Source of the DNA: PALSA-505 sp963702235
Lineage (GTDB): Bacteria > Actinomycetota > Actinomycetes > Streptosporangiales > Streptosporangiaceae
Direction of reading: 5' to 3'
NCBI GenBank assembly: GCA_963702235.1
Contig: CAVPBZ010000018.1
Span: 310,001-374,000, forward strand
DNA length: 64,000 nt
Shown here: one piece after another, positions 40,534 through 49,378 of the stretch
How the letters are laid out: each line of letters opens with the position of its first letter
Numbering within the stretch: the stretch's first letter is position 1
Translations under genes and position numbers: made by a program
Notes under the pieces: generated by a model
Database searches by the model: none
What the model saw: the letters and a program-made list of their open reading frames with translations, nothing else
Told to the model about the DNA's origin: nothing

Positions 40534-42765
40534 CTACGTTCGGGTGACCGGCCTGAGCTGGCGGGTGCCTTCGGCAGCGTCCTCGGTCCCCGGGTCCTCC
40601 GGCTCGCCGCCGTCCTCCAGGCTGAGGTGGGGGAGCCGACGGTCCAGGATGGCCGGCAGGCGCCAGTTGGTCTTGCCCAGCGTGTGCATGACCGCGGGAA
40701 CCAGCACCGTGCGGACGAGGAGGGCATCGGCGACAACGGCGGCGGCCATGCCCAGCCCGATCATCTTGATAGTGCGGTCGGTGGTGAAGGTGAAGGCGAA
40801 GAACACGACGGTCATGATGGCGGCCGCCGCGCTGATGATCCGGCCGCTGGTCGCCTGGCCGATGCGGATGGCGGCGGCGTTGTCGCGCAGCCTGAGCCAC
40901 TCCTCCTGGATCCTGCTGACCAGGAACACCTGATAGTCGGTGGTCAGGCCGAACAGGACCGCGAACATGAGGATCGGGATGAACGGGTTGACCGGCCCAG
41001 CGTTGGTCACCCCGACCAGGCTCTTCAGCCACCCGAACTGGAACACGGCCGTCACCACCCCGAATGCCGCCGCGGCCGACAGCAGGTTCATGATTGCGGC
41101 GGTCAGCGGGATCGCGAGGCTGCGGAACACCAGCATGAGCAGGAGGAAGGACAGCGCGACCACCATGCCGACGAAGAGCGGCAGCTTGGATGACAGCTGG
41201 CTGGCCAGGTCGATGCCCAGTGCTGTCTGTCCGCCCACCAGCACCTGAAGGCGCTGTCCGTGCAGCGCCTCCGGTATGACGTGGTTACGCAGGCTGGTGA
41301 TCAGGTTGGCTGTGGACACCGCCTGCGGGCTGCCGACGGGGTAGACCTCGGCGAGAGCGACCGCAGGGTGGCCGGGGCCCGCGGGGAAGAAGTCCGGGCC
41401 GACGGTGGTGACCACGCCCGGAGTGTGACTGGCCGCCGAGACGACGGAGCCGAAGGTGGCTCGGTCGGCCGCGCTGTGCAGCGGCGCCACGAGTTGCAGC
41501 GGCCCGCTGAAGCCGGGGCCGAACCCGTGCACCAGCAGCTCGTAGCCCCGGTACGTGGTCGTGGTGGTGCTGGTGGGGTCCACGCTGTAGTCGGCGGTAC
41601 CCTGCCGCATCGACAGGAACGGTGCGCCGAGCGCCAGCATGATGCCGAGCGCGCCAATCCCGAGGACGATCCGGCGTCCCTGAACCACCGAGGCCCACCT
41701 GGTCCAGCCCCGGGACGCCTCGCTGAAGCCGGTCTCGCCCCGGGCGAGGGCGGTGCGCTGGCGGCGGGTCAGGATGCGCTTGCCGAGCAGGCCGGTGAGC
41801 GCCGGTAGCAGCGTCAGCGCGGCAGCGACCGGGAACGCCACGGCGATCGAGGCGCCAATCGCCGCGCCTGACAGGGTGCTGACCCCGACCGTGAGGATGC
41901 CGAGCAGGGCGATGCACACTGTCATGCCGGCGAACAGCACGGCTCGGCCGGCGGTGCCAGCGGCAGCGACGACCGCCTCTTCGGCGGACAGGCCGCGGCG
42001 AAGCCCGGTGCGCGTCCGGGTCAGGATGAACAGCGAGTAGTCGATCCCGACGCCGAGACCGATGAGCGTGCACAGCTGGGAGGTGAACGAGGCCATGCTG
42101 ACGGAGTTGGACAGCATCGCGACCACGCCCAGTGCCGCGGTGAGCGCGATGCCGGTGCTGATCAGCGGGAGCAGCGCGGGCAGCACGGCGCCGAAGAACA
42201 GCAGCAGGATGACGAGGGCCGCGATGACGCCGATGAGGGTGCTCGACGAGGAGCTCGGATTGGTCAACGCGGCGACAGCCCCGACGACGTCAACCTGCAG
42301 GTTCGGCGAGTTGGGGGCGCGGGCCAGCTTCACGAACTGCTGCGCCTCAGCCGTCGAGATCTTGCTGGCGTCCCTGCTGAAGTTGACCGTGGCAAAGGCG
42401 ACGCGCTTGCTGGCGCTGACCTGCTTCGCTCCCGCCGGGCGGTACGGCGAGGTCACGCCGGAGACGTAACGCAGGTGCGACACCTGGCCCAGCATCGTGT
42501 TGATTTGATTCCGAACGGCTGCCGATTGGACTGTTCCGGTTTTCGACTGGAACACGATCTGTTCGGTATCACCGGACTGGCCCGGCACCGCCCGCTGCAG
42601 CAGGCTGGCCGCGGCGGCACTGGGCGTGCCAGACAGCGTGGTGCCCTGGGCATAGTGACTGCCGGTGGCAGACTGGCCGAGGAAGGCGCCTGCGAGCACC
42701 ATCAGCCATATTCCGAGTACGACCAGGCGATGCCTGGCGCACCAGCGAGCGAGCGAGCGCATCAC
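40534..42765 (-). CDS. MMPL/RND-family membrane transporter
   Basis: A 743-residue protein with twelve predicted membrane segments in two halves, each followed by a periplasmic loop. Family stretches are GLGVGIDYSLFILTRTR in the first half and GLTTDYQVFLVSRIQEEW in the second, holding the proton-relay aspartates. MMPL proteins export lipids, siderophores or drugs by proton motive force. It is divergent from a two-component system, which probably regulates it. Confidence 0.92.
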   Translation of the reverse strand: MMRSLARWCARHRLVVLGIWLMVLAGAFLGQSATGSHYAQGTTLSGTPSAAAASLLQRAVPGQSGDTEQIVFQSKTGTVQSAAVRNQINTMLGQVSHLRYVSGVTSPYRPAGAKQVSASKRVAFATVNFSRDASKISTAEAQQFVKLARAPNSPNLQVDVVGAVAALTNPSSSSSTLIGVIAALVILLLFFGAVLPALLPLISTGIALTAALGVVAMLSNSVSMASFTSQLCTLIGLGVGIDYSLFILTRTRTGLRRGLSAEEAVVAAAGTAGRAVLFAGMTVCIALLGILTVGVSTLSGAAIGASIAVAFPVAAALTLLPALTGLLGKRILTRRQRTALARGETGFSEASRGWTRWASVVQGRRIVLGIGALGIMLALGAPFLSMRQGTADYSVDPTSTTTTTYRGYELLVHGFGPGFSGPLQLVAPLHSAADRATFGSVVSAASHTPGVVTTVGPDFFPAGPGHPAVALAEVYPVGSPQAVSTANLITSLRNHVIPEALHGQRLQVLVGGQTALGIDLASQLSSKLPLFVGMVVALSFLLLMLVFRSLAIPLTAAIMNLLSAAAAFGVVTAVFQFGWLKSLVGVTNAGPVNPFIPILMFAVLFGLTTDYQVFLVSRIQEEWLRLRDNAAAIRIGQATSGRIISAAAAIMTVVFFAFTFTTDRTIKMIGLGMAAAVVADALLVRTVLVPAVMHTLGKTNWRLPAILDRRLPHLSLEDGGEPEDPGTEDAAEGTRQLRPVTRT

Positions 42766-42868
42766 AATCTCCTCTGCTGACCCCGCCTCTCGGGGACCTC
42801 TGCCAGCATCGGGCTGGCGGGCCCTCCGAATCGTCGGCCGCCAGAACCCTTTGCGGCAGGCGCATTAG

Positions 42869-42878
42869 TTCTGCAGAA
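42869..42878. promoter_or_regulatory. palindrome in the exporter/two-component divergent promoter
   Basis: TTCTGCAGAA is a perfect 10-bp palindrome between the MMPL start (42765) and the kinase start (42958). It is a candidate site for the response regulator but is short. Confidence 0.3.
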
Positions 42879-42957
42879 GCAGCGGAAATGCGTTCTCGCG
42901 GCGGATGGGAGACTGAGCGTGCCGCCGTAGGTTGGGACGTGCCGAGAGGAGGTTGAC

Positions 42958-44151
42958 GTGCCGGCGTTCCGGGCAGTGACCATGCGCCTTTCCGCTAGCG
43001 GCAGGCTCGGGTGGCAAGGGCTGCGCCGCGCGCCGGACATCGACCAGATCCTGGCCATCCTCGCTTTCATCGCGCTGCTCGCGGACCCTCTGCAGCTGCA
43101 CAAAGTCCATCAGCTGACGCCGGTCATGGGCATCCTGGCGTTCGTCACTGCACTGCCGCTGCTGGCCCGGCGGCGCTTCCCGCTCGGCGTCCTGGCCATC
43201 GACATCGCGCTGCTGCTGGCGTGCCTGTTCGTGTTCCACCCGAACCGGGCCGCGGTCGGCATCGTCATGCTGCTGGTGTTCACCGTGGGGCTGGAGGGAG
43301 GGCGGGCCCGGTCCCTGGTAGTGGGCGCGCTGATGGCGCTCGCCGTGCCCGTCGTGGTCCTGCTGACCGCCAGCAGGGGCGGCCCCCTCGACGTGATCGC
43401 CTACACCTCGCTGGTGCTCGGCGCCCTCCTCGCCGGGGAGGCACTCCGCGCCCGCCAGGCGCTGGGGCGCTCGCTGGCCGACGAGGCGGCACACGCGCGC
43501 GAGGCCGCGGCGCAGCACCGCTACGACCAGGAGCGCCTCGCGCTGGCCCACGAACTGCACGACATCATCGGGCACACGCTGGTGGCCATCAACGTGCGGG
43601 CCGCGGCCGCCGCGCGCCGGGAACGCAAGGCCGGGGGCACCGAGGCGCCCACCGCGCTGGAGGAGATAGCGTCCGCCTCGGCCGGGGCGCTCACCGAGCT
43701 GCGCACCGCCCTGAAGGCCCTGCGCGCAGCGCAGGACGGCCCGGCCCCGCTGCACCCGATCCAGGACATGGGCAATCTCGCCGACCTCGTCGCGGGCGTC
43801 GAGGCCGCGGGCCTCACCGTCGGCCTCCGCGTGACCGGGGCGCCGGCCGCGCTGCCCGCGAGCGTCGGCCACGCCGGGTACCGCATTGTCCAGGAGGGCC
43901 TGACGAACGTGCTTCGCCACTCGACCGCCCGCCAGGCGGAGGTCCGGGTCGAGGTGGACGACTGCGCTGTCGTCATCGAGGTCACCGACGACGGCCAGAA
44001 GCGGGCGACCGCCTTCGCGGCCGGCGGTCACGGGGTGCAGGGCATGCAGGAGCGGGCCGCCGCGCTCGGCGGCAGCTGCGAGGCGGGGACGGTCAACGGC
44101 GCCGGGTGGCGGGTGCGAGCCCGGATCCCGCTCGGCGGAAAGGGATCATGA
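42958..44151 (+). CDS. sensor histidine kinase (NarL-type, HisKA_3)
   Basis: A 397-residue kinase from GTG 42958 (GAGGAGG upstream). About four to five N-terminal membrane segments form a sensor region without a large extracellular domain. A dimerisation helix follows, with phospho-acceptor His201 in ALAHELHDIIGHTL. The ATPase domain shows QEGLTNVLRHS and EVTDDG...GHGVQGMQERAAALGG. Its TGA overlaps the regulator start as ATGA. Such kinases often sense membrane or envelope stress, which fits the divergent exporter. Confidence 0.93.
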   Translation: MPAFRAVTMRLSASGRLGWQGLRRAPDIDQILAILAFIALLADPLQLHKVHQLTPVMGILAFVTALPLLARRRFPLGVLAIDIALLLACLFVFHPNRAAVGIVMLLVFTVGLEGGRARSLVVGALMALAVPVVVLLTASRGGPLDVIAYTSLVLGALLAGEALRARQALGRSLADEAAHAREAAAQHRYDQERLALAHELHDIIGHTLVAINVRAAAAARRERKAGGTEAPTALEEIASASAGALTELRTALKALRAAQDGPAPLHPIQDMGNLADLVAGVEAAGLTVGLRVTGAPAALPASVGHAGYRIVQEGLTNVLRHSTARQAEVRVEVDDCAVVIEVTDDGQKRATAFAAGGHGVQGMQERAAALGGSCEAGTVNGAGWRVRARIPLGGKGS

Positions 44152-44855
44152 TGGGGCCCATCAGAGTGCTCGTGGTCGATGACCACTCCCTCGTGCGTGC
44201 CGGGTTCCGCTCCATCCTGAGCGATGAGGACGATATCGAGGTCGTCGGCGAGGCCAAAGACGGGGCAGCAGCAGTCGCGGCGGCGGTCAGCGAGATCCCC
44301 GACGTGGTGCTCATGGACATCCGCATGCCCGGGATGGACGGCCTCGAGGCAACGCGGCTGATCACCGCTCACCCCAGGCTGCAGGGCACCAAGGTCATCG
44401 TGCTGACCACGTTCGACCTCGACGAGTACGTCTTCGGTGCGCTCAAGGCAGGCGCCAGCGCTTTCCTGCTCAAGGGGGTGGAGCCGCCCGTGCTGATCGA
44501 CGCGGTCAGGACCGTCGCCGCCGGCGAGGCCCTGCTCGAGCCGAGCGCAACCCGCCGGCTGATCGAGGCCTACGTCGGCGGCGAGCAGGCGGCCGTCCCG
44601 GCAGGCTTCCCGCTGCCGTCATCGCTCACCGCCCGCGAGGTCGAGATCCTCCGGCTCATCGCCACGGGACTGACCAACTCAGAGATCGCCGAGCGCCTCT
44701 TCATCAGCCCGCTGACCTGCAAATCGCACGTATCGCGCATCCTGACGAAGCTGGACGCGAGGGACCGTACGCAGCTCGTCGTCCTCGCCTACGAGAGCGG
44801 CCTGGTGGTTCCCGGGCAGACCGACGGCCTTCCCGGCGTCCCCACGCAGACCTAG
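44148..44855 (+). CDS. NarL/FixJ-family response regulator
   Basis: A 235-residue regulator. The receiver domain begins IRVLVVDDHSLVRAGFRSIL, with phospho-acceptor Asp57 in VVLMDIRMPGMDG and the Lys in AFLLKG. The C-terminal LuxR helix-turn-helix is LTAREVEILRLIATGLTNSEIAERLFISPLTCKSHVSRILTKL. It is coupled to the kinase by ATGA and probably controls the divergent MMPL gene. Confidence 0.94.
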   Translation: MMGPIRVLVVDDHSLVRAGFRSILSDEDDIEVVGEAKDGAAAVAAAVSEIPDVVLMDIRMPGMDGLEATRLITAHPRLQGTKVIVLTTFDLDEYVFGALKAGASAFLLKGVEPPVLIDAVRTVAAGEALLEPSATRRLIEAYVGGEQAAVPAGFPLPSSLTAREVEILRLIATGLTNSEIAERLFISPLTCKSHVSRILTKLDARDRTQLVVLAYESGLVVPGQTDGLPGVPTQT

Positions 44856-44909
44856 CCGCCGTCGCCGGCAGCGGGCGGCCCGGCGCGGAGGTGCCGGACT
44901 TTCCGGCTC

Positions 44910-44923
44910 GTTACGCGTAACAT
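44910..44923 (+). promoter_or_regulatory. 12-bp palindrome and -10-like hexamer at a gene start
   Basis: GTTACGCGTAAC (44910-44921) is a perfect palindrome ending nine bases before ATG 44930, and TAACAT (44918-44923) is placed as a -10 hexamer whose start site would fall on the ATG. The gene has no Shine-Dalgarno sequence, so a leaderless transcript under repressor control is plausible. Confidence 0.4.
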
Positions 44924-44929
44924 GGTCCG

Positions 44930-45670
44930 ATGATCGACACCCGGGACTGCGAGCAGTGCGGCACCCAGTTCGTGCCGCGCCGCGAGCACGCCCGGTTCTG
45001 CTCTGCCCGCTGCCGGGTCGCCTGGAACCGCGAGAACACGGCTGACCGGTCGGTCGGGGTGAGCGCGCTCGACTGGTCGATCACCGCGATGCGGGACGCG
45101 ACGGGACGGCTGCCCCGGGCGCGAGCGTGGGACCGTCCGCGCGCGTTCGCGGTGATCACTGAGGTGGTGTGGTGGGTCACCATCGTCGATGCCACCCTGG
45201 TGCGCTACCACCCGGTCACCTATGACCGCGTGCTGGCCGGGCAGCCACCGGCTGAGCGCGGGCTCACCGAGGGAACCCTGGCTGGGCTGCGGTTCGTGCG
45301 GAACTGGATGGGCCAGCACCTCGACCCCGCTGACTTCATCCAGCCCCGTGACAGCGGGGCCCGCCTGGGCAGCGGCCGCATCACGTCCTGGACGTGGAAG
45401 TCCGTGCCGGAGCCGGCGCTCGCGCCCCTACCGCCGCGCGGGCAGGCATGGGAGCTGACCCGGTACCAGGCGTACGAGGCGCAGCTTGCCGGCCGCACGA
45501 TCGGGGAACCGTTCCAGCGGGCCGCGGCGTTCCTCAAACTGGCCGCCGAGCAGGCGAGCGGCGCTGAACTCAGCGCGGACGCGGCGGTCGGCGCCGATGG
45601 TTCCCGGGAATGGATCGCGGCGGGGGAGCCGGGTGCCCGGCGCTGGGATGAGCACCCACGCGCTGACTAG
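44930..45670 (+). CDS. hypothetical protein with N-terminal zinc ribbon
   Basis: A 246-residue protein. DCEQCGTQFVPRREHARFCSARCRVAWNRENT has four cysteines in a CxxC...CxxxC layout, a treble-clef zinc finger like that of small nucleic-acid-binding regulators. The middle (ITAMRDATGRL, FAVITEVVWWVTIVDATLVRYHP) and end are helical, with WTWKSVPEPALAPLPPRGQAWELTRYQAYEAQLAGRTIGEPFQRAAAFL. I recognise no characterised family. It may bind DNA or RNA. Confidence 0.7.
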   Translation: MIDTRDCEQCGTQFVPRREHARFCSARCRVAWNRENTADRSVGVSALDWSITAMRDATGRLPRARAWDRPRAFAVITEVVWWVTIVDATLVRYHPVTYDRVLAGQPPAERGLTEGTLAGLRFVRNWMGQHLDPADFIQPRDSGARLGSGRITSWTWKSVPEPALAPLPPRGQAWELTRYQAYEAQLAGRTIGEPFQRAAAFLKLAAEQASGAELSADAAVGADGSREWIAAGEPGARRWDEHPRAD

Positions 45671-45680
45671 CCGAACCTGG

Positions 45681-46553
45681 TCAGCTGACCTTTGACCGCT
45701 GGGCCGCGGGCGCGCCCTGACGGCTTCCCTGGCCGGATCCGCCGGCGCCGGTCCGCGACCGCAGGCCCAGGTAGGTGACCACGACCACCCCCAGGTAGGC
45801 GACGTAGACCAGTGCCTGGAGCGGCGTCGGCGCGGCGCTGTAGCCGAAGAAGCTGTGCATGACGTCGCCGAAGGCGCTGCCCTCCGACAGCAGGCTGGTG
45901 GTATGCCACATGGGCGCGTTCAGCACCGGCAGCCAGCCCAGCTGCTGCATGTTCTCCACCGCGTCGGCCAGCAGCCCGGCGGCGAAGACCATGAGGAGCA
46001 CGCCGATCACGGTGAAGAACCGGGCGAGGTTGAGCCGGTGGCCGAGCCGGTAGATCACGAAGGCGATCACCAGCGAGCCTGCCAGCCCGAGCGCCGCTCC
46101 GCCCAGTGCTCCGGCCGTGCTCGTCGTGAACACGATAGCCAGCGTGAACACGACCGTCTCCAGGCCCTCGCGGCCAACCGCCTGGAAAGCGAGCAGCCCG
46201 AGCCCCCACCGCGCCTTGCCGCCGAGCGCCGCTTCCGTGCGGGCACGGAGCTCGGACGCGATGGAGCGCGCATGGTTGCGCATCCAGAACGTCATGTAGG
46301 TGAGCACGCTGGCCGCCAGCAGGTAGGTGCCGGTCTCGAAGATCGTCTGTACCCGGGAGCCGTCATAGCTACGGATCGTCTCGTAGGCGGCGACCCCGCC
46401 GGCGGTGGCCAGCAGGAGAGCGGCGGCCACGCCGATGAATACGTCACGGAAGTGCTCGCGCCGCCCGATCCGGTTGAGGTAGGCCAGCAGGATCGCGACG
46501 ATCATGCTGGCCTCGACGCCCTCACGCAAGAAGATGATCAGCGTGGCGAGCAT
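45681..46553 (-). CDS. FTR1-family iron permease (EfeU type)
   Basis: A 290-residue membrane protein. ATG 46553 is chosen: it has GGAGG seven bases upstream, and the longer frame would start inside the iron box. Iron-binding motifs are REGVEA in segment 1 and REGLE in segment 4 (VGREGLETVVFTLAI). About seven membrane segments are visible. FTR1 proteins import iron. The usual partners EfeO and EfeB are not adjacent. The iron box upstream predicts derepression under iron starvation. Confidence 0.9.
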   Translation of the reverse strand: MLATLIIFLREGVEASMIVAILLAYLNRIGRREHFRDVFIGVAAALLLATAGGVAAYETIRSYDGSRVQTIFETGTYLLAASVLTYMTFWMRNHARSIASELRARTEAALGGKARWGLGLLAFQAVGREGLETVVFTLAIVFTTSTAGALGGAALGLAGSLVIAFVIYRLGHRLNLARFFTVIGVLLMVFAAGLLADAVENMQQLGWLPVLNAPMWHTTSLLSEGSAFGDVMHSFFGYSAAPTPLQALVYVAYLGVVVVTYLGLRSRTGAGGSGQGSRQGAPAAQRSKVS

Positions 46554-46576
46554 GCGGCAGCCTCCGGCGGAGAAAG

Positions 46577-46595
46577 TAAGGCTAGGCATACCTTA
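46577..46595. promoter_or_regulatory. IdeR/DtxR-type iron box
   Basis: TAAGGCTAGGCATACCTTA matches the actinobacterial IdeR/DmdR consensus TTAGGTTAGGCTAACCTAA at 14 of 19 positions by my count, and keeps the palindromic AGG...CCT core. It lies 24-42 bp upstream of the iron permease start. Iron-loaded regulator bound here would repress it. Confidence 0.75.
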
Positions 46596-46661
46596 GTACG
46601 GCGGATGCGCCTGTGTCAGCCCGCGGGTCAGGTTACGTCCTGCCCGGCCGCGGCGGTGCGG

Positions 46662-47018
46662 TCACGACCCGGGGTCGCCGCGCCCGTAGTCGTCGGCCAG
46701 GCGCAGGATGTCATCCTCGCCGAAATAGTCGCCGTGCTGGACCTCCACGAACACCAGGTCCGCGCCGCCGGTGTTCGTCACCCGATGCGCGACGCCCGGG
46801 GCGATGTCCACGGCCGAGCCGCGCCGTACCTGCGACTGGTCGCCGTCGAGTGTCAGCACGCCCTCACCTTCGACGACGAACCAGTGCTCGGCGCGGCGCG
46901 CGTGCGTCTGATAGCTGAGGCGTTGCGCCGGCCGCACCACGATGGTCTTGACCTTGAAGCTCTGGCCTTGGGCCAAGACGGTATATGAGCCCCACGGGCG
47001 CTCGGCTTGCTGCGTCAC
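46662..47018 (-). CDS. cupin, mannose-6-phosphate isomerase type II-like
   Basis: A protein of about 118 residues from GTG 47018. It is a single cupin domain: RPWGSYTVLAQGQSFKVKTIVVRPAQRLSYQTHARRAEHWFVVEGEGVLTLDGDQ, then AVDIAPGVAHRVTNTGGADLVFVEVQHGDYFGEDDILR. This matches the C-terminal isomerase domain of bifunctional mannose-phosphate enzymes. It probably isomerises or binds a sugar phosphate. The metal ligands H...E...H are in YQTHARRAEHW and VAHRV. Confidence 0.82.
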   Translation of the reverse strand: MTQQAERPWGSYTVLAQGQSFKVKTIVVRPAQRLSYQTHARRAEHWFVVEGEGVLTLDGDQSQVRRGSAVDIAPGVAHRVTNTGGADLVFVEVQHGDYFGEDDILRLADDYGRGDPGS

Positions 47019-47046
47019 CGCACCATCTTCCCGGAACAGCCGGATT

Positions 47047-47337
47047 TCAGCGGGCGGCCAGCACCTCGGCGATCTTTTCCGCGGCCGCCGACGGATCTTC
47101 GGTGTCGTGCAGGACTTCTCCCCAGGACCAGCGGTAGTACCAGCGCAGCCGTCCCTCCGGGTCATTGGCGGGAATGCAGTCAATACTTTCCGCGAGCATC
47201 GTTGCGCCAGGCATAAATACATGCAGCGCGGCCGGGTAGGTGGTCTTTACCGTGGCCGGGAGACCCCTGTTATCCAGCGCGGTCGCGAGCCTGTGCAAGT
47301 GGTACGTCCGCGCATGATCGAGTGCAACGCGTTTCAT
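47047..47337 (-). CDS. hypothetical protein
   Basis: A protein of about 96 residues from ATG 47337 (GGCAGGG upstream; ATG 47370 is an alternative). The sequence LDHARTYHLHRLATALDNRGLPATVKTTYPAALHVFMPGATMLAESIDCIP, then RLRWYYRWSWGEVLHDTEDPSAAAEKIAEVL, looks like a compact domain with several aromatic residues. It is not recognised. Confidence 0.65.
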   Translation of the reverse strand: MKRVALDHARTYHLHRLATALDNRGLPATVKTTYPAALHVFMPGATMLAESIDCIPANDPEGRLRWYYRWSWGEVLHDTEDPSAAAEKIAEVLAAR

Positions 47338-47467
47338 CAGCCCTGCCTTTACGGTCGGCCCATTGTCCATGTCGCCCGGGCAGGTTTGTCAACCGCTGAC
47401 GGTGACGTTCGCCGTCAGCGGCCGCGCGGCTGGTAGCGCCGGAATGACCGGCGGCATCAGCCAGCTG

Positions 47468-49174
47468 CTAGCGGCGGCCGTTGTACCCAGGGTAGTGCCC
47501 GTTGCCGGACCCGTGGTCCGGCAACGGGTAGTCGCCGCCAGCGGAGCCGTATCCGGGCTGCGGGTAGCCCGGATCGCCCGGGTCATACGCCGACGGCTCG
47601 TAGCCGGTGCTGCCAGGACGGTCAGGTGACTGCTGGTAACCGCCGTCACCCGGCTCGTAACCGTCCGGGCCATAGCCCGGGCCGGCGGAGCTGTAGTCCG
47701 GCAGCTGATACGCGGTGCCGAGCGGCTCGTACGCTGACGGGCCGGAGCCGGCGTCACCGGAACCGGGGCCGTAGCCGGCGTCGCTGTCGTAACCGTGGCC
47801 TGGCAGCTGGTAGCTGTCACCGGTACCGGGCAGCTGGCTCGCCTGCTGGTAGCCGTCGTGGCCATGGCCACTGCCATAGCCGTCCGGCGCGGTACCCCGG
47901 TCATCGGGCGGCGGGTAGCCCGCCGTATCGCCGTAGCCGGTGCCCGCGGCATAGTCCGGCTCCGGGGCCTGCCAGCTCAGCGGATCGGAGTCAGGCCCGG
48001 ATCCCTGGTCATGACGGACCTCGCCCTGGTCCCACGCGTGACCTGAAGGCCCGGCATAGGACCGCTCGTCCAGGGCGAGAGTGGGCGCGGGGTACCAGCT
48101 GCCGGCCGGCTCGGCGGCAGAGCTCGCCGGCCCGGGCAGCGGCTCGAGCGGGCCGCTCGGGTACTCGTGGCTCGGGCAGGCCCAGTCATCGGTGCGGCCG
48201 GCGTAGCTGCTGTCCCAGGCCGGAGCCGGGTAGGAACTGCTGTCGGCGGAGTACGTGCTCGGCACCGAGAACGAGGGACTGGTCAGCGGATCCTCCGCGG
48301 CCCACGTGCTCGTCTCGTCGGTGCCCGGCGCCGCCCACGACGCCGTCGCGGGGCCCTCGCCTGCCGTGTCTTGCCAGCTGTCGCGCCCGCTGATGCCCGG
48401 GTCGGTATCTGAACCCCCGGCGGTGCTAACCGAGGGGGTCCAGGGCTCCGCGGCCGCCTGCGGCTGCGGCACACCGGATCCGGGGCGCAGCCTGAACTGG
48501 GCCGCGGAGTCCCGGCGAGCCCTGCGGCCGGTCCCGTCGGCAGCTGCCGCGTCCCCGCTCCGCGCGGGTGCGGCCGGGCGCGCGTCGATCCCCGGCTGCG
48601 CGGACCGGGCGGTAGTAGCGAGCGGCTTGTCGGCCGAGAGCTCGGCCCAGTACTGCTCGTCGGAGAGACCGCCCCAGTCGCTGGCCGGCCAGTCTGCCCG
48701 GTCTGTCCCGGCCCCCTCGTCGTGCTGGTGGCCGCGCGGGCGGGCCAGCGAGCCAAAGCGGCGCGACGCAGCGGCGCCGGCCGGACGGGCCGCGGGGACG
48801 GCGGCCTGGCGGCGCGGAACGGGCTGGAGTTCTCGCTCGCCGGCGTCCGGGTCCTGGCCGCGGTAGCCGCGCGGGCTGTCGTAATCCTGCGCGGCCATCG
48901 CGGCTGTCTGGCCGTACCCGGGCTCCTGACCGGCGGCCCAGTCATCGCCTGCTTGCCTGCGGCGCAGCGGCGGCCGCCGGATCTCACCCTGTGGGGAGTT
49001 GCCCCGCCGGCCCGCACCGGCGAAATCATCCCGGCTGTTACCGGCCCTGTCCGGTCGCGCCGGACGGTCCTGGTAGTCGCCGGATTCATCAGCTCTCATG
49101 GACCGGACGCTGAGAAAAACCGCCACGAGGATGACGAGCACGATGACTATCAGGCCGACCACGAGGAGAAGCAT
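47468..49174 (-). CDS. single-pass membrane protein with Gly/Tyr/Pro-rich low-complexity tail
   Basis: A protein of about 568 residues. ATG 49174 (GGTGGTGGA upstream) opens with one membrane segment (MLLLVVGLIVIVLVILVAVFLSV). The rest is disordered: Arg/Ala/Asp rich, then repeats of GYG, YQLPG, GYEP and DYSS, giving a Tyr/Gly/Pro-rich C-terminal half. Such tails are usual for actinomycete membrane-anchored scaffolding or surface proteins. No domain is visible after the anchor. Confidence 0.75.
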   Translation of the reverse strand: MLLLVVGLIVIVLVILVAVFLSVRSMRADESGDYQDRPARPDRAGNSRDDFAGAGRRGNSPQGEIRRPPLRRRQAGDDWAAGQEPGYGQTAAMAAQDYDSPRGYRGQDPDAGERELQPVPRRQAAVPAARPAGAAASRRFGSLARPRGHQHDEGAGTDRADWPASDWGGLSDEQYWAELSADKPLATTARSAQPGIDARPAAPARSGDAAAADGTGRRARRDSAAQFRLRPGSGVPQPQAAAEPWTPSVSTAGGSDTDPGISGRDSWQDTAGEGPATASWAAPGTDETSTWAAEDPLTSPSFSVPSTYSADSSSYPAPAWDSSYAGRTDDWACPSHEYPSGPLEPLPGPASSAAEPAGSWYPAPTLALDERSYAGPSGHAWDQGEVRHDQGSGPDSDPLSWQAPEPDYAAGTGYGDTAGYPPPDDRGTAPDGYGSGHGHDGYQQASQLPGTGDSYQLPGHGYDSDAGYGPGSGDAGSGPSAYEPLGTAYQLPDYSSAGPGYGPDGYEPGDGGYQQSPDRPGSTGYEPSAYDPGDPGYPQPGYGSAGGDYPLPDHGSGNGHYPGYNGRR

Positions 49175-49378
49175 TCCACCACCCAAACAGGCCATGGCCG
49201 CATGGTTGGCACCAGCGAGGCACGCGCGGCCATAGCGCGAGCCTTCCCCTGTATCGCCAGCACCCTGGATACATCCAAGGCTGGTCGCCCAAGGCGTGAT
49301 TCTGGCGCACCCGTATGGGCCTTGTCATGAGATTACAGAAAATTTACATTGTCCTGTTTACGCTGCGAAGTCGATTGA

